This document shows positions 33,220-41,078 of a stretch of 64,000 nt of DNA, one piece after another. Both the position numbers and the translations under genes were made by a program. Under the pieces are notes generated by a model that was not told the origin of the DNA, did no database searches, and saw only the letters and a list, made by a program, of their open reading frames with translations. Source of the stretch: Halobacillus litoralis (lineage in GTDB: Bacteria; Bacillota; Bacilli; Bacillales; Halobacillaceae); assembly GCF_004101865.1 (NCBI RefSeq), contig NZ_CP026118.1, forward strand, positions 2,249,001-2,313,000. The letters run 5' to 3'. Within the stretch, counting starts at the first letter, position 1, and each line of letters starts with the position of its first letter.

Positions 33220-34154
33220 TAGAATGACGGTCCATTCGTCGTTTGAGCTTCTTTCTGTTCAAAGTCCATAGCTGCTTGTTCTAAATCATCGTCTGGTTGA
33301 TCGGAAGGTTGTTCTGGTTCTTGCTCCGGTTCGGGTTCGTTGTATTCAATATCAATCACGTCCCCATTAGCATTGTTGCTGATTTCTTCTTCTACTTGAG
33401 CTTCTTCCGCTGATTCATCCGTTTGATTGAAGTGATCAATGACAAGACTGCCATCATCACTAGAATTAATAAACTTCTTACAAGCACGGTTAATGACGGT
33501 TTTCTTTGCCATCTCCTGTTTGAATTCATCATGAGTGCTACCTTTTTTCTCTTCCTTCTGATCTTTGCCCCACATTTGAGACTTGCTCCAAGCCTGCCTG
33601 ATTTCGTCCATAGTCATTAGTTCGTAATAAACTTGATCATTTGGCAAAACGATTACTGCATAAGCTCCATCAATTTTTTCTTTGTCGATATTTCCAAATT
33701 TTTGTTTGTGGGTTAGATTTGTGATTTTTCCATGTTTCATTTCATAATCAACTTCGTCACCCTTATAAATGACATTTGCATCAATGCTCTGAGCCCCTGT
33801 TACTCGTTTGGTTACGGCCATGGTCCCAAAGTAAGACCGTTGAAATGTAAGAGAATGACCATAAGCGATAAAATAACCTTGGTTTTTGGCAGGGTTTAAT
33901 CCTTGGACGACCATGTTGAGTAAGCTATTGGCCACACTATCTTTGCTACACACTTCTAAAACTGGTCGATATCCGTCCTGTTTACCGGTCTTTATTTCTT
34001 GCAGCTTAAGCCAAGCACTCTTCATAGCGTTTTCCGGACTATAGTTGGTAGGAAAGTGAAGCTCTCCCTTCTCTTGAAATTGTTTGACTTTACCAGCTAC
34101 CACATCGACCGTATCTTTCTTAATCATTGCTAGTTCTTGTTTGTTTTTACTCAA
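33219..34154 (-). CDS. recT: RecT family single-strand annealing protein
   Basis: This protein of 311 residues has the RecT core: FPTNYSPENAMKSAWLKLQE, NMVVQGLNPAKNQGYFIAYG and QRSYFGTMAVTKRV. The acidic, Pro/Gln-rich C-terminus (EPEPEQEPEQPSDQPDDD) may contact SSB-like partners. It anneals phage DNA during recombination. The start is TTG, nine bases after GGAG. It lies between the SbcC-like ATPase and the MBL hydrolase. Confidence 0.93.
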   Translation of the reverse strand: MSKNKQELAMIKKDTVDVVAGKVKQFQEKGELHFPTNYSPENAMKSAWLKLQEIKTGKQDGYRPVLEVCSKDSVANSLLNMVVQGLNPAKNQGYFIAYGHSLTFQRSYFGTMAVTKRVTGAQSIDANVIYKGDEVDYEMKHGKITNLTHKQKFGNIDKEKIDGAYAVIVLPNDQVYYELMTMDEIRQAWSKSQMWGKDQKEEKKGSTHDEFKQEMAKKTVINRACKKFINSSDDGSLVIDHFNQTDESAEEAQVEEEISNNANGDVIDIEYNEPEPEQEPEQPSDQPDDDLEQAAMDFEQKEAQTTNGPSF

Positions 34155-36155
34155 TTACACCAACTCCATTTCTTCTGCATATTCGACTCTCAAATTCTTA
34201 TCTGGCTCACTTACCACTAAGCTGATCATCTGGCTGTCTAGGTTAATTAGATCAGTGACAGCTTCCGCATTATCAATGAAGATTGGAACTTGGATTCCGT
34301 AATGATCAGACAACGTATTGATGATGTCTAAACCGACATTGATTCTTGCTGCGTTATTTAATCCGGAACTGTAAGGAACGCCATCAAATAATGTTTCACA
34401 CGTTTCCTCAAGACCACCGTTGATGTTCTCCTTGAATAACTTGAAGTTCGCCTGGTCGAATCTCTCATTGATTTTGCTTGTTAATAGATTCACTTTAGAT
34501 CGAATGAATTCTTCGGTTAGATATAGCTGCTCTTCTAATTGCTCGTATTCTTCACCAAGCTTCTCCTGTTCAGCCTCCAGTTCTTTTACTCGCTTGTTAC
34601 TAGATTCAATCTGAACAAATTTCGCTAGGTCTTGATCAATAGCGCTCTTTTCTTGTCGAAGGGCCTCAAGCTCCGACTGAGCGACACTGACCGACTCTTG
34701 AACATTGCTTCTTAACTGCTCAATCTCTTGATCAACAGCTTGCTTTTCTTCTAACTTCGCCTTGTACTCTGGAAGCTCCTGATAGTCGGTGGTGTTTGAC
34801 TCAAGCTTCTGAAGCTCTTGCTTCACTTTCTCCATCTCTTCTTGTTTGGTCTGAAGCTTCGTTTTCAAATCCTCTAAGGTAGAAGAGAGAGTTTTGTTTT
34901 CGTCCTCCAAGGATGCGACTTGTTCTTTCTTCTGCCGACCTTCTTTGTTGATGGATTCAAGCTTATTCGCTTTCTTCTTATTGAAATCAGCTTTAGCATT
35001 TTCATGAGCTTCTTTGATTTGTTCTTCTGGTAGTGACTGACCACATGTTGGGCAGTTTTCTTCATGTTTAGATTCAAATCCCATAGCATTTTCTGCGGTA
35101 TATTCATCACGAAGAGCTTCCATTTCATTTTCTAATTTTGTTTTCTGCGCTTGGTTATTCTTCATTTTGTATTGCGTTTGGTCGATCTCTCGCTGAACGT
35201 CATCGATCTCTCGGGCAAGAGAATTAAATTCATTTCGTTTACCACTCGTTTTGTTGTGGTTCAGGTCAGCTTGTTTGTTTTTGATTTCAAGCAGCTGGCC
35301 TTCAATCTCACGAGACTGTGTTTGCTTTTCACTTACTTGGCTACCATTCTTAATGCGATTGATTTCTTCTTGCTTTTCGTCAATTTGTGATTGGATATAA
35401 GTGAGTTCATCGTTTAAATCCTGGCGATTCAGTTCACTTACATCGGGTTTGGAACGGTTTACTTCATCGATTCGAACAGGAATGCGTTCAAGTTCCTGGT
35501 TGATTTCTTTTCGTTTAGCTGCAATGACTTTCTTGTGATCTTCAATGCTTCGACCATCTAGAATTTCTAGTAATGTCTCAAGCTTGGGATTGCTTTTAAC
35601 AACCTCTTTATCACTAACTCTTCCAGCAATCTTTAAGAGGATTTCGCGACGTTTGGTCCAATGCATTTGTTCATTGAAGTAACCTGGATTAGTAAGCAAT
35701 TTAAATGTTTCCTCTGCCTCTTCTTTCTTCTTAGCGCCGACAATCCCCAACACTCTTGCTTCAAAATCACTCTTTTTAGAGGGAACTTCATCAATGAAAT
35801 AATCTGTCGTATGTCCGGTGAAATCTTTTCTTGCTGATCCTCGTTTCTTTGTCCACTTCTCGTAATAAACTTTACGAAGTTTCAATTCTTTTCCATTAAG
35901 CTGGAAAACAGCTTCAACTTCATGCTCCAGGTTGTGAATCTCCTTACCTTCTTCATCGAGGTTTTTGATAGAGAAGTCTTTCTTGTTCTGACTATCCTTT
36001 CCAAACAGTAACCAAGTGAAAGCATCGAACAATGTTGTCTTTCCGGTGGCGTTATCTCCAAAAATTTTCACATCTTCTCCATTAGGATTTACAACAAATT
36101 GAGTCACACCCTTGAAGTTTCTAAGCGATAGTAAATTCAGTTTTAGATTTCTCAA
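34155..36155 (-). CDS. SbcC/Rad50-like AAA ATPase with zinc hook
   Basis: The roughly 666-residue protein has Walker A GDNATGKTTLF near the N-terminus, a long coiled coil (about 190-580) broken by a zinc hook CPTCGQSL near 370, and a C-terminal SSGLNNAARINVGLDI signature with Walker B-like VPIFIDNAE. It is an SMC-like partner for DNA-end processing with RecT. The best-supported start is TTG, eight bases after AGGAAG, which overlaps the upstream gene. A GTG three codons earlier is possible. Confidence 0.9.
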   Translation of the reverse strand: MRNLKLNLLSLRNFKGVTQFVVNPNGEDVKIFGDNATGKTTLFDAFTWLLFGKDSQNKKDFSIKNLDEEGKEIHNLEHEVEAVFQLNGKELKLRKVYYEKWTKKRGSARKDFTGHTTDYFIDEVPSKKSDFEARVLGIVGAKKKEEAEETFKLLTNPGYFNEQMHWTKRREILLKIAGRVSDKEVVKSNPKLETLLEILDGRSIEDHKKVIAAKRKEINQELERIPVRIDEVNRSKPDVSELNRQDLNDELTYIQSQIDEKQEEINRIKNGSQVSEKQTQSREIEGQLLEIKNKQADLNHNKTSGKRNEFNSLAREIDDVQREIDQTQYKMKNNQAQKTKLENEMEALRDEYTAENAMGFESKHEENCPTCGQSLPEEQIKEAHENAKADFNKKKANKLESINKEGRQKKEQVASLEDENKTLSSTLEDLKTKLQTKQEEMEKVKQELQKLESNTTDYQELPEYKAKLEEKQAVDQEIEQLRSNVQESVSVAQSELEALRQEKSAIDQDLAKFVQIESSNKRVKELEAEQEKLGEEYEQLEEQLYLTEEFIRSKVNLLTSKINERFDQANFKLFKENINGGLEETCETLFDGVPYSSGLNNAARINVGLDIINTLSDHYGIQVPIFIDNAEAVTDLINLDSQMISLVVSEPDKNLRVEYAEEMELV

Positions 36156-36318
36156 TACCAACACTTCCTTTCAGGTTTTTATATTCATTTGTTAAGGCGA
36201 CCAAATCTTCTTTAGTGTCTTCTGGATCATTCGCAATCATCTGACATAAGATTGCGTATCTGACTTCCACAGGAACGTCGTTCCGTCCCGTACGTAACTG
36301 CTCAGCATAGAAATTCAT
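36121..36318 (-). CDS. Hypothetical small protein
   Basis: The 65-residue protein, MNFYAEQLRTGRNDVPVEVR at the start, is helical and soluble. The family is not recognised. AAGGAGGGCCTT precedes the ATG. It overlaps the ATPase start by about 35 bp, so translation of the two is probably linked. Confidence 0.68.
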   Translation of the reverse strand: MNFYAEQLRTGRNDVPVEVRYAILCQMIANDPEDTKEDLVALTNEYKNLKGSVGIEKSKTEFTIA

Positions 36319-36362
36319 AAGGCCCTCCTTGTCGTTTTCTTAGATTTAGGGCATAATAGTTA

Positions 36363-36452
36363 TTAGTTATTTATATTTAAGAGCTTGTTATAGTCATCTG
36401 GACGGCCATCCAGGTGGCTATTTTTGTGTTTCAACTTCCATTTCTTGTTCAT
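36363..36452 (-). CDS. 29-residue phage peptide
   Basis: The short frame encodes MNKKWKLKHKNSHLDGRPDD and ends LLNINN. It has a strong ribosome site (AGGAGGGATTAG) directly before the ATG, so it is probably translated. It is basic at the start. Function unknown. Confidence 0.5.
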   Translation of the reverse strand: MNKKWKLKHKNSHLDGRPDDYNKLLNINN

Positions 36453-36462
36453 CTAATCCCTC

Positions 36463-36558
36463 CTAACCACTCGTACACATGGCGTAATATAGAAATCCAA
36501 AAGCAATCACAAACATTATCAAGAAGGCTACATCCAGTTTTGTAAGTGGCCTATTCAT
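36463..36558 (-). CDS. 31-residue membrane microprotein
   Basis: The short frame encodes one transmembrane helix (VAFLIMFVIAFGFLYYAM) after MNRPLTKLD. Its ATG overlaps the stop of the upstream gene (CATGAATAG), suggesting coupled translation. The next small gene follows 11 bp after its stop with a good ribosome site. Function unknown. Confidence 0.45.
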   Translation of the reverse strand: MNRPLTKLDVAFLIMFVIAFGFLYYAMCTSG

Positions 36559-36823
36559 GTGCTTTCTTCACAATCGCTACAAGAATGCCTTGATCCTCTA
36601 GTTCAATGACAACCTTTTTAAGCTTCTCCTGGTTTAGCTTTCTTTCTCTCAAAAAGCCGAGCTGTTCTAACGAATATGTGATGTTATTTCCTATAAAAAG
36701 TGCTTGATCGAAATTCCCCTGAGCAATGGCTTCATCCTGCCTTTTCCTTAAGTCATATAAACAACGCAACTCATTCGCTGCCCTTCCAGCGTCCTTCGGT
36801 AGATAGTTGTCCAAGTTATTCAT
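36551..36823 (-). CDS. Hypothetical early protein
   Basis: The 90-residue protein from the ATGA-coupled start (MNNLDNYLPKDAGRAANELR) is helical, continuing RKRQDEAIAQGNFDQALFIG. The family is not recognised. A longer frame to 36871 exists but would overlap the HTH gene by over 50 bp and lacks a better ribosome site. Confidence 0.62.
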   Translation of the reverse strand: MNNLDNYLPKDAGRAANELRCLYDLRKRQDEAIAQGNFDQALFIGNNITYSLEQLGFLRERKLNQEKLKKVVIELEDQGILVAIVKKAHE

Positions 36824-37347
36824 GACATCATGTATCCTTTCGATTGAAGTTTTCGTTCGTGATTCTTCCAAAGCTCCGTCCAGCTCAATCCATATTCCTC
36901 ACAGAGGGTAGCTACATAAGTGATGGATGCTCCTATGACATCGATATGTTCAAGGGCAGATCGCTCAATGTCCTGTATTTCGAATGACTGAGCAAAGGAT
37001 GGGTTCCTGGTTAGATGAACCTTTTCCATCGCTTCCAGAGCCTCTCTTAACTCTTCCATCGCTTTCTCTCTTACTGCTGATCGGTGAAGGTCTACGGCTG
37101 GGCCGTCCAACTTAGTAACTCCCCACCCTGTGTATTCTTTAGATGCTTCCAATGCCAACCATGGATTGTTATACGTTTTTGTGAAGTGCTGCAGAGTGGA
37201 AGGTGGTATTTTGCGTTCACCATTCTCCTGCTTGGCTACATACTCTCTGGATTGAAACATGTCCATGGATAATTGTTGTTGAGTCTTGCCACTCTGGACC
37301 CTGCCCTCTTTCAACATTCTTGCAGCTTTACTTTCCTTCAATTTCAT
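36820..37347 (-). CDS. XRE-type helix-turn-helix protein
   Basis: The 175-residue protein has an N-terminal HTH (ARMLKEGRVQSGKTQQQLSM, then SREYVAKQENGERKIPPSTL) and a helical C-terminal half of unknown role. AAAGGAG lies before the chosen ATG. The longer frame (to 37377) has no ribosome site. It is probably an early regulator or a replication-linked DNA-binding protein. Confidence 0.7.
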   Translation of the reverse strand: MKLKESKAARMLKEGRVQSGKTQQQLSMDMFQSREYVAKQENGERKIPPSTLQHFTKTYNNPWLALEASKEYTGWGVTKLDGPAVDLHRSAVREKAMEELREALEAMEKVHLTRNPSFAQSFEIQDIERSALEHIDVIGASITYVATLCEEYGLSWTELWKNHERKLQSKGYMMS

Positions 37348-37411
37348 CCACTCCTTTTGTACCGAATCAGGTACCATAATTTGGTTTTACAGGTGCTATT
37401 CTTAAGTTGAG

Positions 37412-37717
37412 TTAAACGATAGATAATTTTTTGCTAGACTTAATGTCTTTTGGCGACCAATCTGTATGTTCGTCTAGCCATAAGAGTAATTGGGCCGTAT
37501 TGATTTTCGGATGACCCATATCCCGAGTAACTGGAAAATTAGCGCTGTTAATCAGTTGTGAAGCTTTTGCGTGACTAATGCCCATCAATTCCTGAAATTC
37601 TGTTTTGGTAAGAACAGGTGGTAACTTTTCTTTCAGAGCATGGCGTTCTATCGCTTGATCAACAGCATCATTTATCATTTGTTGAAGTTGATCCGTATCA
37701 AGTGTGACTTTCAACAT
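37412..37717 (-). CDS. DUF771 / excisionase-like DNA-binding protein
   Basis: The 101-residue protein has an N-terminal helix (LDTDQLQQMINDAVDQAIER) and a winged-helix-like C-terminus (LTKTEFQELMGISHAKASQL, then FPVTRDMGHPKINTAQLLLW), as in DUF771/excisionase-type phage proteins. It lies directly after the antirepressor. It could act in excision or early regulation. Confidence 0.72.
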   Translation of the reverse strand: MLKVTLDTDQLQQMINDAVDQAIERHALKEKLPPVLTKTEFQELMGISHAKASQLINSANFPVTRDMGHPKINTAQLLLWLDEHTDWSPKDIKSSKKLSIV

Positions 37718-38374
37718 TTAACTCACCTGCCTTGGTAACCAGTTTTCAATATAGTTAATGGCCGATTGGAGGTCCTTCCGTTTTACGTCTTTATAACTGG
37801 CAACTCCAAACCGATCTTTAATTTCTCTGTAAGCTTCACGGAATAACCGGCTAGCTTCTCTCTTATCGTTAGTAAACTCATACACTCGTCGCGCAACACC
37901 TTTTTGTAAACGACGTTGTTCTCCATAATCAAGAGTGATTTGTTGGTCAACTTTTGTTTCTATTTGATGTAATTTTTCATCCATTTGATCTTGCCTTTCA
38001 GAAGTTTTAATCGTTAATTTCATAGATTGAATAATAGATTGTTTTTCATCTAATACGTGAACGTTGTTTTGTACTTTCTCTCTCATCTCATGAAATTCTT
38101 TGATGTATTGTTCTTTGAATCTTGTAGCATTCGTTCCGGTGTATCCCATAACCAAAAATGTGAACCCTTGCTCTGACATGAAATACTTTGGATACTCACG
38201 TTCTTGACTATTGATGTATGTTGACTCGGCAAAATTGCCGACCCGAAACTCTTCACTGCAATCAAGTTCTCTAATATCCCTCATTACTCGGGCATGTTCT
38301 TTTCCGAATGATTCAGCCACGATTAGGCTATCTGTAACTGGTTTGTTGTTTTCTATAAAGACTAATTGATTCAT
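37718..38374 (-). CDS. Rha-type antirepressor/regulatory protein
   Basis: The 218-residue protein has an N-terminal Rha domain (PVTDSLIVAESFGKEHARVM, then EYPKYFMSEQGFTFLVMGYT and RFKEQYIKEFHEMR) and a C-terminal ORF6C-like part (RRLQKGVARRVYEFTNDKRE). Such proteins counter the phage repressor. It is co-transcribed with the Cro-like gene, whose stop it overlaps. Confidence 0.88.
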   Translation of the reverse strand: MNQLVFIENNKPVTDSLIVAESFGKEHARVMRDIRELDCSEEFRVGNFAESTYINSQEREYPKYFMSEQGFTFLVMGYTGTNATRFKEQYIKEFHEMREKVQNNVHVLDEKQSIIQSMKLTIKTSERQDQMDEKLHQIETKVDQQITLDYGEQRRLQKGVARRVYEFTNDKREASRLFREAYREIKDRFGVASYKDVKRKDLQSAINYIENWLPRQVS

Positions 38375-38610
38375 TAGATGACCTCCCGAGATCTATTTTG
38401 TTCACCTCTAGTTAACTCGCTATCTAAAAAAATATAATCAGGACTAGATTTGAACACTTTTGCTATCTTTACAGCTAACTCGTAGGTTAGTCGGCGCTTG
38501 CCGTTCTCAATCATCCAATAGTATTCCTTGGATATTTTGACTTGATCGGCAACTTGTTGGTAAGTCATTTTTTCATTGGTGCGAATTTCTTTTAATTTCT
38601 CAAGCGCCAT
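38374..38610 (-). CDS. Cro-like XRE regulator
   Basis: The 78-residue HTH protein (EKMTYQQVADQVKISKEYYW, then MIENGKRRLTYELAVKIAKV) is divergent from the cI-like repressor. It should favour lytic growth by repressing the repressor promoter. GGGAGGGAAGCCAT precedes the ATG. Its promoter at 38649-38677 holds an operator between -35 and -10. Confidence 0.87.
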   Translation of the reverse strand: MALEKLKEIRTNEKMTYQQVADQVKISKEYYWMIENGKRRLTYELAVKIAKVFKSSPDYIFLDSELTRGEQNRSREVI

Positions 38611-38628
38611 ATGGCTTCCCTCCCTTCG

Positions 38629-38744
38629 GTTAACTTGAGGTTAACTATAGTGTAATTAACTTGATGTTAACTTTCAAGTGTTTTAGACAAAAAAATTCCT
38701 AATTAGTTAACTAGGTTCAAATTAACTATGAGTTAACTTATAAT
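38629..38744. promoter_or_regulatory. Lysis-lysogeny switch: three operators and two divergent promoters
   Basis: Three 15-bp palindromes TTAACNNNNNGTTAA lie at 38630-38644, 38656-38670 and 38722-38736. The leftward promoter has -35 TTGAAA (38672-38677) and -10 TACACT (38649-38654), 17 bp apart, with operator 2 exactly between them. The rightward promoter has -35 TTCAAA (38716-38721) and -10 TATAAT (38739-38744), also 17 bp apart, with operator 3 between them. Operator 1 lies downstream of the leftward promoter. Confidence 0.82.
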
Positions 38745-38787
38745 AAAATCATCTACAGGAAGTTATATAAAAAGGGGTAGACCTACT

Positions 38788-39135
38788 ATGGACGGCAACA
38801 GGTTAAAAGAATTGAGAAGAGAGAAAAAGTTAACTCAGGCTGAATTAGGAAAAATCATACATGTCTCCAAGGTTTCCATTTCAGGCTACGAAAGCGGTGA
38901 TAGATCTCCTGATACTGAAAACTTGAGGGAGTTAGCTGATTTTTTCGGGGTAACTACTGACTATCTACTTGGCAGGTCTGAGGACCCGAATAAAACAGAA
39001 GAAGAGGAGTTCAATGCTTTTGCGAACAATCCAGATTTACAAAAGTGGTACAAGGAACTGCCGAAATCAAAAGAAGAAGATTTGCAAAAGTTAAGGAAAA
39101 TGTGGGAAATTATTAAACAAGATAAGAACAACTGA
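38788..39135 (+). CDS. cI-like phage repressor
   Basis: The 115-residue protein has an N-terminal XRE HTH (EKKLTQAELGKIIHVSKVSI, then SGYESGDRSPDTENLRELAD) and a short acidic C-terminus. It has no LexA-type self-cleavage domain. Such short repressors are typical of phi105/ICEBs1-type systems, in which an ImmA protease inactivates the repressor; an ImmA-like gene lies downstream. AAAAGGGG lies upstream of the ATG. Confidence 0.88.
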   Translation: MDGNRLKELRREKKLTQAELGKIIHVSKVSISGYESGDRSPDTENLRELADFFGVTTDYLLGRSEDPNKTEEEEFNAFANNPDLQKWYKELPKSKEEDLQKLRKMWEIIKQDKNN

Positions 39136-39151
39136 TTTAAGGGGTTTTGAT

Positions 39152-40450
39152 ATGGGGGATAACAAAGAAAAAGACCTAGATGTTGTATCAAGAGAACTGA
39201 GTATAGAGCATGATCAAGTGTATATGTTAGATCATGGAGGGGTAGTTGGGCAGACTTTAAAGAGTGGATGGGTTGCAGCTACAAATACGGGGGTTTTTGT
39301 GTACAACCTTAAAGATTCCGATCTTTCCAGTGACTATAAATATGTTGAATTGATAGACTATACCCTCTGGGAAGACATGGTTGAGAGCACCGTTGACTAC
39401 TATCTACTAAAAGCTCATTTACAATTAAATGAGAAAACTTATGTTATCAATGGAGATGCAAAAGGATTTGCTCGAATGGTTCAAGACAAATCTGGAGTTA
39501 GTGTCACTAAAATCGAAAGACCTTTTTCAAGAAAATTTCTTGGCTTTAGGTCGAACAAGCTTTGGAAAAAGGCTACTGTTATATCGACATACATAGTTAC
39601 AGCTATCCTATTAATTGGTCTATTTTTTGGGCAATCTGAAGACAAGAACGATTCTACACAAAGCGTAGCCAAAAGTTATGGTGATGTTGAATCAACTGAA
39701 ACTGATAACAAACTTCAAGAAAACAACAATAAAAACACACCCTCAAACACAACTAACGCCTCAGATGATTCCAAAAGTGATTCAACAAATAACATTAAAG
39801 AGGAAGCCTCATTCCCTGAGGATAGTGAAGAAGCTACGGTTACACGAATTGTTGATGGGGATACCATTGAAGTGAATATTGATGGAGAGGAACAAGGTGT
39901 TCGCTTGCTTCTGGTGGACACCCCGGAAACAAAGCATCCAAACCTACCTGTACAAGACTACGGGCCAGAAGCAAGTAAATTTGCGAAAGATACTTTGAGT
40001 GGAGAAGAAGTCCACATAGAATACGATGGTCCTAAAACAGATAAGTACGGAAGACTGCTTGCTTACATTTGGATTGATGGAACTACTTTCAATAAAATGT
40101 TACTAGAAGGCGGATATGCTCGATACGCTTATGTTTACGACCCTCCATATACTCACGCAGAAGAATTTCAAGCTGCTGAAGCCTCTGCAAAATCGCAAAA
40201 CCTTCGTATATGGAGTGAAGAAGGATACGTTACAAAAGATGGATTTCTTCAGAAAAAGAAAGTCCCTCAATCCACAGTCCCTACGGCTGGTGATTTAGAA
40301 TTCGATCCTAATGGTCCTGATAGAAATTGTGGCGATTTCAGCTCACAAGAATCAGCGCAAGCCTTTTTTGAAGCAGCTGGCGGTCCTGAAAAAGACCCGC
40401 ATCAATTAGATGGTTCAGACGGGGATGGCTTAGTTTGTGAAAGCTTATAA
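39152..40450 (+). CDS. Membrane-anchored thermonuclease-like protein with excalibur domain
   Basis: The 432-residue protein has an N-terminal PH-like beta domain (about 20-120), one transmembrane helix near 143-162 (VISTYIVTAILLIGLFFG), and a low-complexity Ser/Asn/Asp linker. A staphylococcal-nuclease-like domain follows at about 228-360 (VTRIVDGDTIEVNIDGE, VRLLLVDTPETK, KYGRLLAYIWIDG). A C-terminal excalibur calcium-binding motif (DGSDGDGLVCE) closes the protein. The catalytic R-D-E set appears present. It lies behind the repressor and is probably expressed in the lysogen. Confidence 0.87.
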   Translation: MGDNKEKDLDVVSRELSIEHDQVYMLDHGGVVGQTLKSGWVAATNTGVFVYNLKDSDLSSDYKYVELIDYTLWEDMVESTVDYYLLKAHLQLNEKTYVINGDAKGFARMVQDKSGVSVTKIERPFSRKFLGFRSNKLWKKATVISTYIVTAILLIGLFFGQSEDKNDSTQSVAKSYGDVESTETDNKLQENNNKNTPSNTTNASDDSKSDSTNNIKEEASFPEDSEEATVTRIVDGDTIEVNIDGEEQGVRLLLVDTPETKHPNLPVQDYGPEASKFAKDTLSGEEVHIEYDGPKTDKYGRLLAYIWIDGTTFNKMLLEGGYARYAYVYDPPYTHAEEFQAAEASAKSQNLRIWSEEGYVTKDGFLQKKKVPQSTVPTAGDLEFDPNGPDRNCGDFSSQESAQAFFEAAGGPEKDPHQLDGSDGDGLVCESL

Positions 40451-40455
40451 GTATT

Positions 40456-40480
40456 GACCCTTTCAAAGGGTCTTTATTTT
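40456..40480 (+). terminator. Terminator after the nuclease gene
   Basis: GACCCTTT-CA-AAGGGTC is followed by TTTATTTT. It separates the repressor-nuclease transcript from the LexA-box-controlled ImmA and integrase genes. Confidence 0.85.
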
Positions 40481-40491
40481 CACCCGTAAAC

Positions 40492-40505
40492 CGAACATAC
40501 GTTCT
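40492..40505 (+). promoter_or_regulatory. LexA/DinR box
   Basis: CGAACATACGTTCT matches the Bacillus SOS box CGAACRNRYGTTYC at 13 of 14 positions. It lies 25 bp upstream of the ImmA-like gene and overlaps the probable -10 region, so LexA should repress the gene until DNA damage. Confidence 0.78.
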
Positions 40506-40529
40506 AATAAAACATGAAAGGGTGTTCAC

Positions 40530-41075
40530 ATGTATCAATACACACTATTAGAAAGCTATATAAAGGATCTTCTTTTTTCAATGTGCGTTCTTGTTCCAAA
40601 TCAGCTTACAATGGAGCGATTAGCAAAAAGAGCGAAGATTAAACTCCACTATATTGATGATTCAAGTGTCGTCTCATATTACGATGGACAGGTTCATATA
40701 TTTATTGATTCAAGGTTGTCTATAGAAAAACAGTGGGTGGATTTTTGCCATGAGTTTTGCCACGCAACAACACACTTTGGAGATCAGATGAGATTACCTA
40801 AGTCGTTTGTTGATTACCAAGAAGCGAAAGCTCGTAACTTTGCCATGCACATGGCCGTTCCTACGTTTATGCTTATAAAAATGAAATTACCATTTAATAT
40901 TGTTGATGCAGCATATATCGTTGCAGAAACGTTTGGGGTCCCACCTAATTTCGCTTTAAGAAGACTTCATCATTTTGAAAATCAAGTACTAAGTGCTGAA
41001 AGCTACGATCGATTCCGTAAATCTGTACCAACATATTGCAACCTTATGAATTATGGTACAAGTGAGGAGGTATAA
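40530..41075 (+). CDS. immA: ImmA/IrrE-family metallopeptidase
   Basis: The 181-residue protein has the zinc motif FCHEFCHATTHF (HExxH) and the DYQEAKARNFAMHMAVPTFM that follows in ImmA proteins. ImmA proteases cleave the partner repressor on induction. The LexA box in front suggests SOS raises its level. It overlaps or is coupled with the integrase gene 4 bp downstream. An ATG follows AAAGGGTGTTCAC. Confidence 0.9.
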   Translation: MYQYTLLESYIKDLLFSMCVLVPNQLTMERLAKRAKIKLHYIDDSSVVSYYDGQVHIFIDSRLSIEKQWVDFCHEFCHATTHFGDQMRLPKSFVDYQEAKARNFAMHMAVPTFMLIKMKLPFNIVDAAYIVAETFGVPPNFALRRLHHFENQVLSAESYDRFRKSVPTYCNLMNYGTSEEV

Positions 41076-41078
41076 CCG

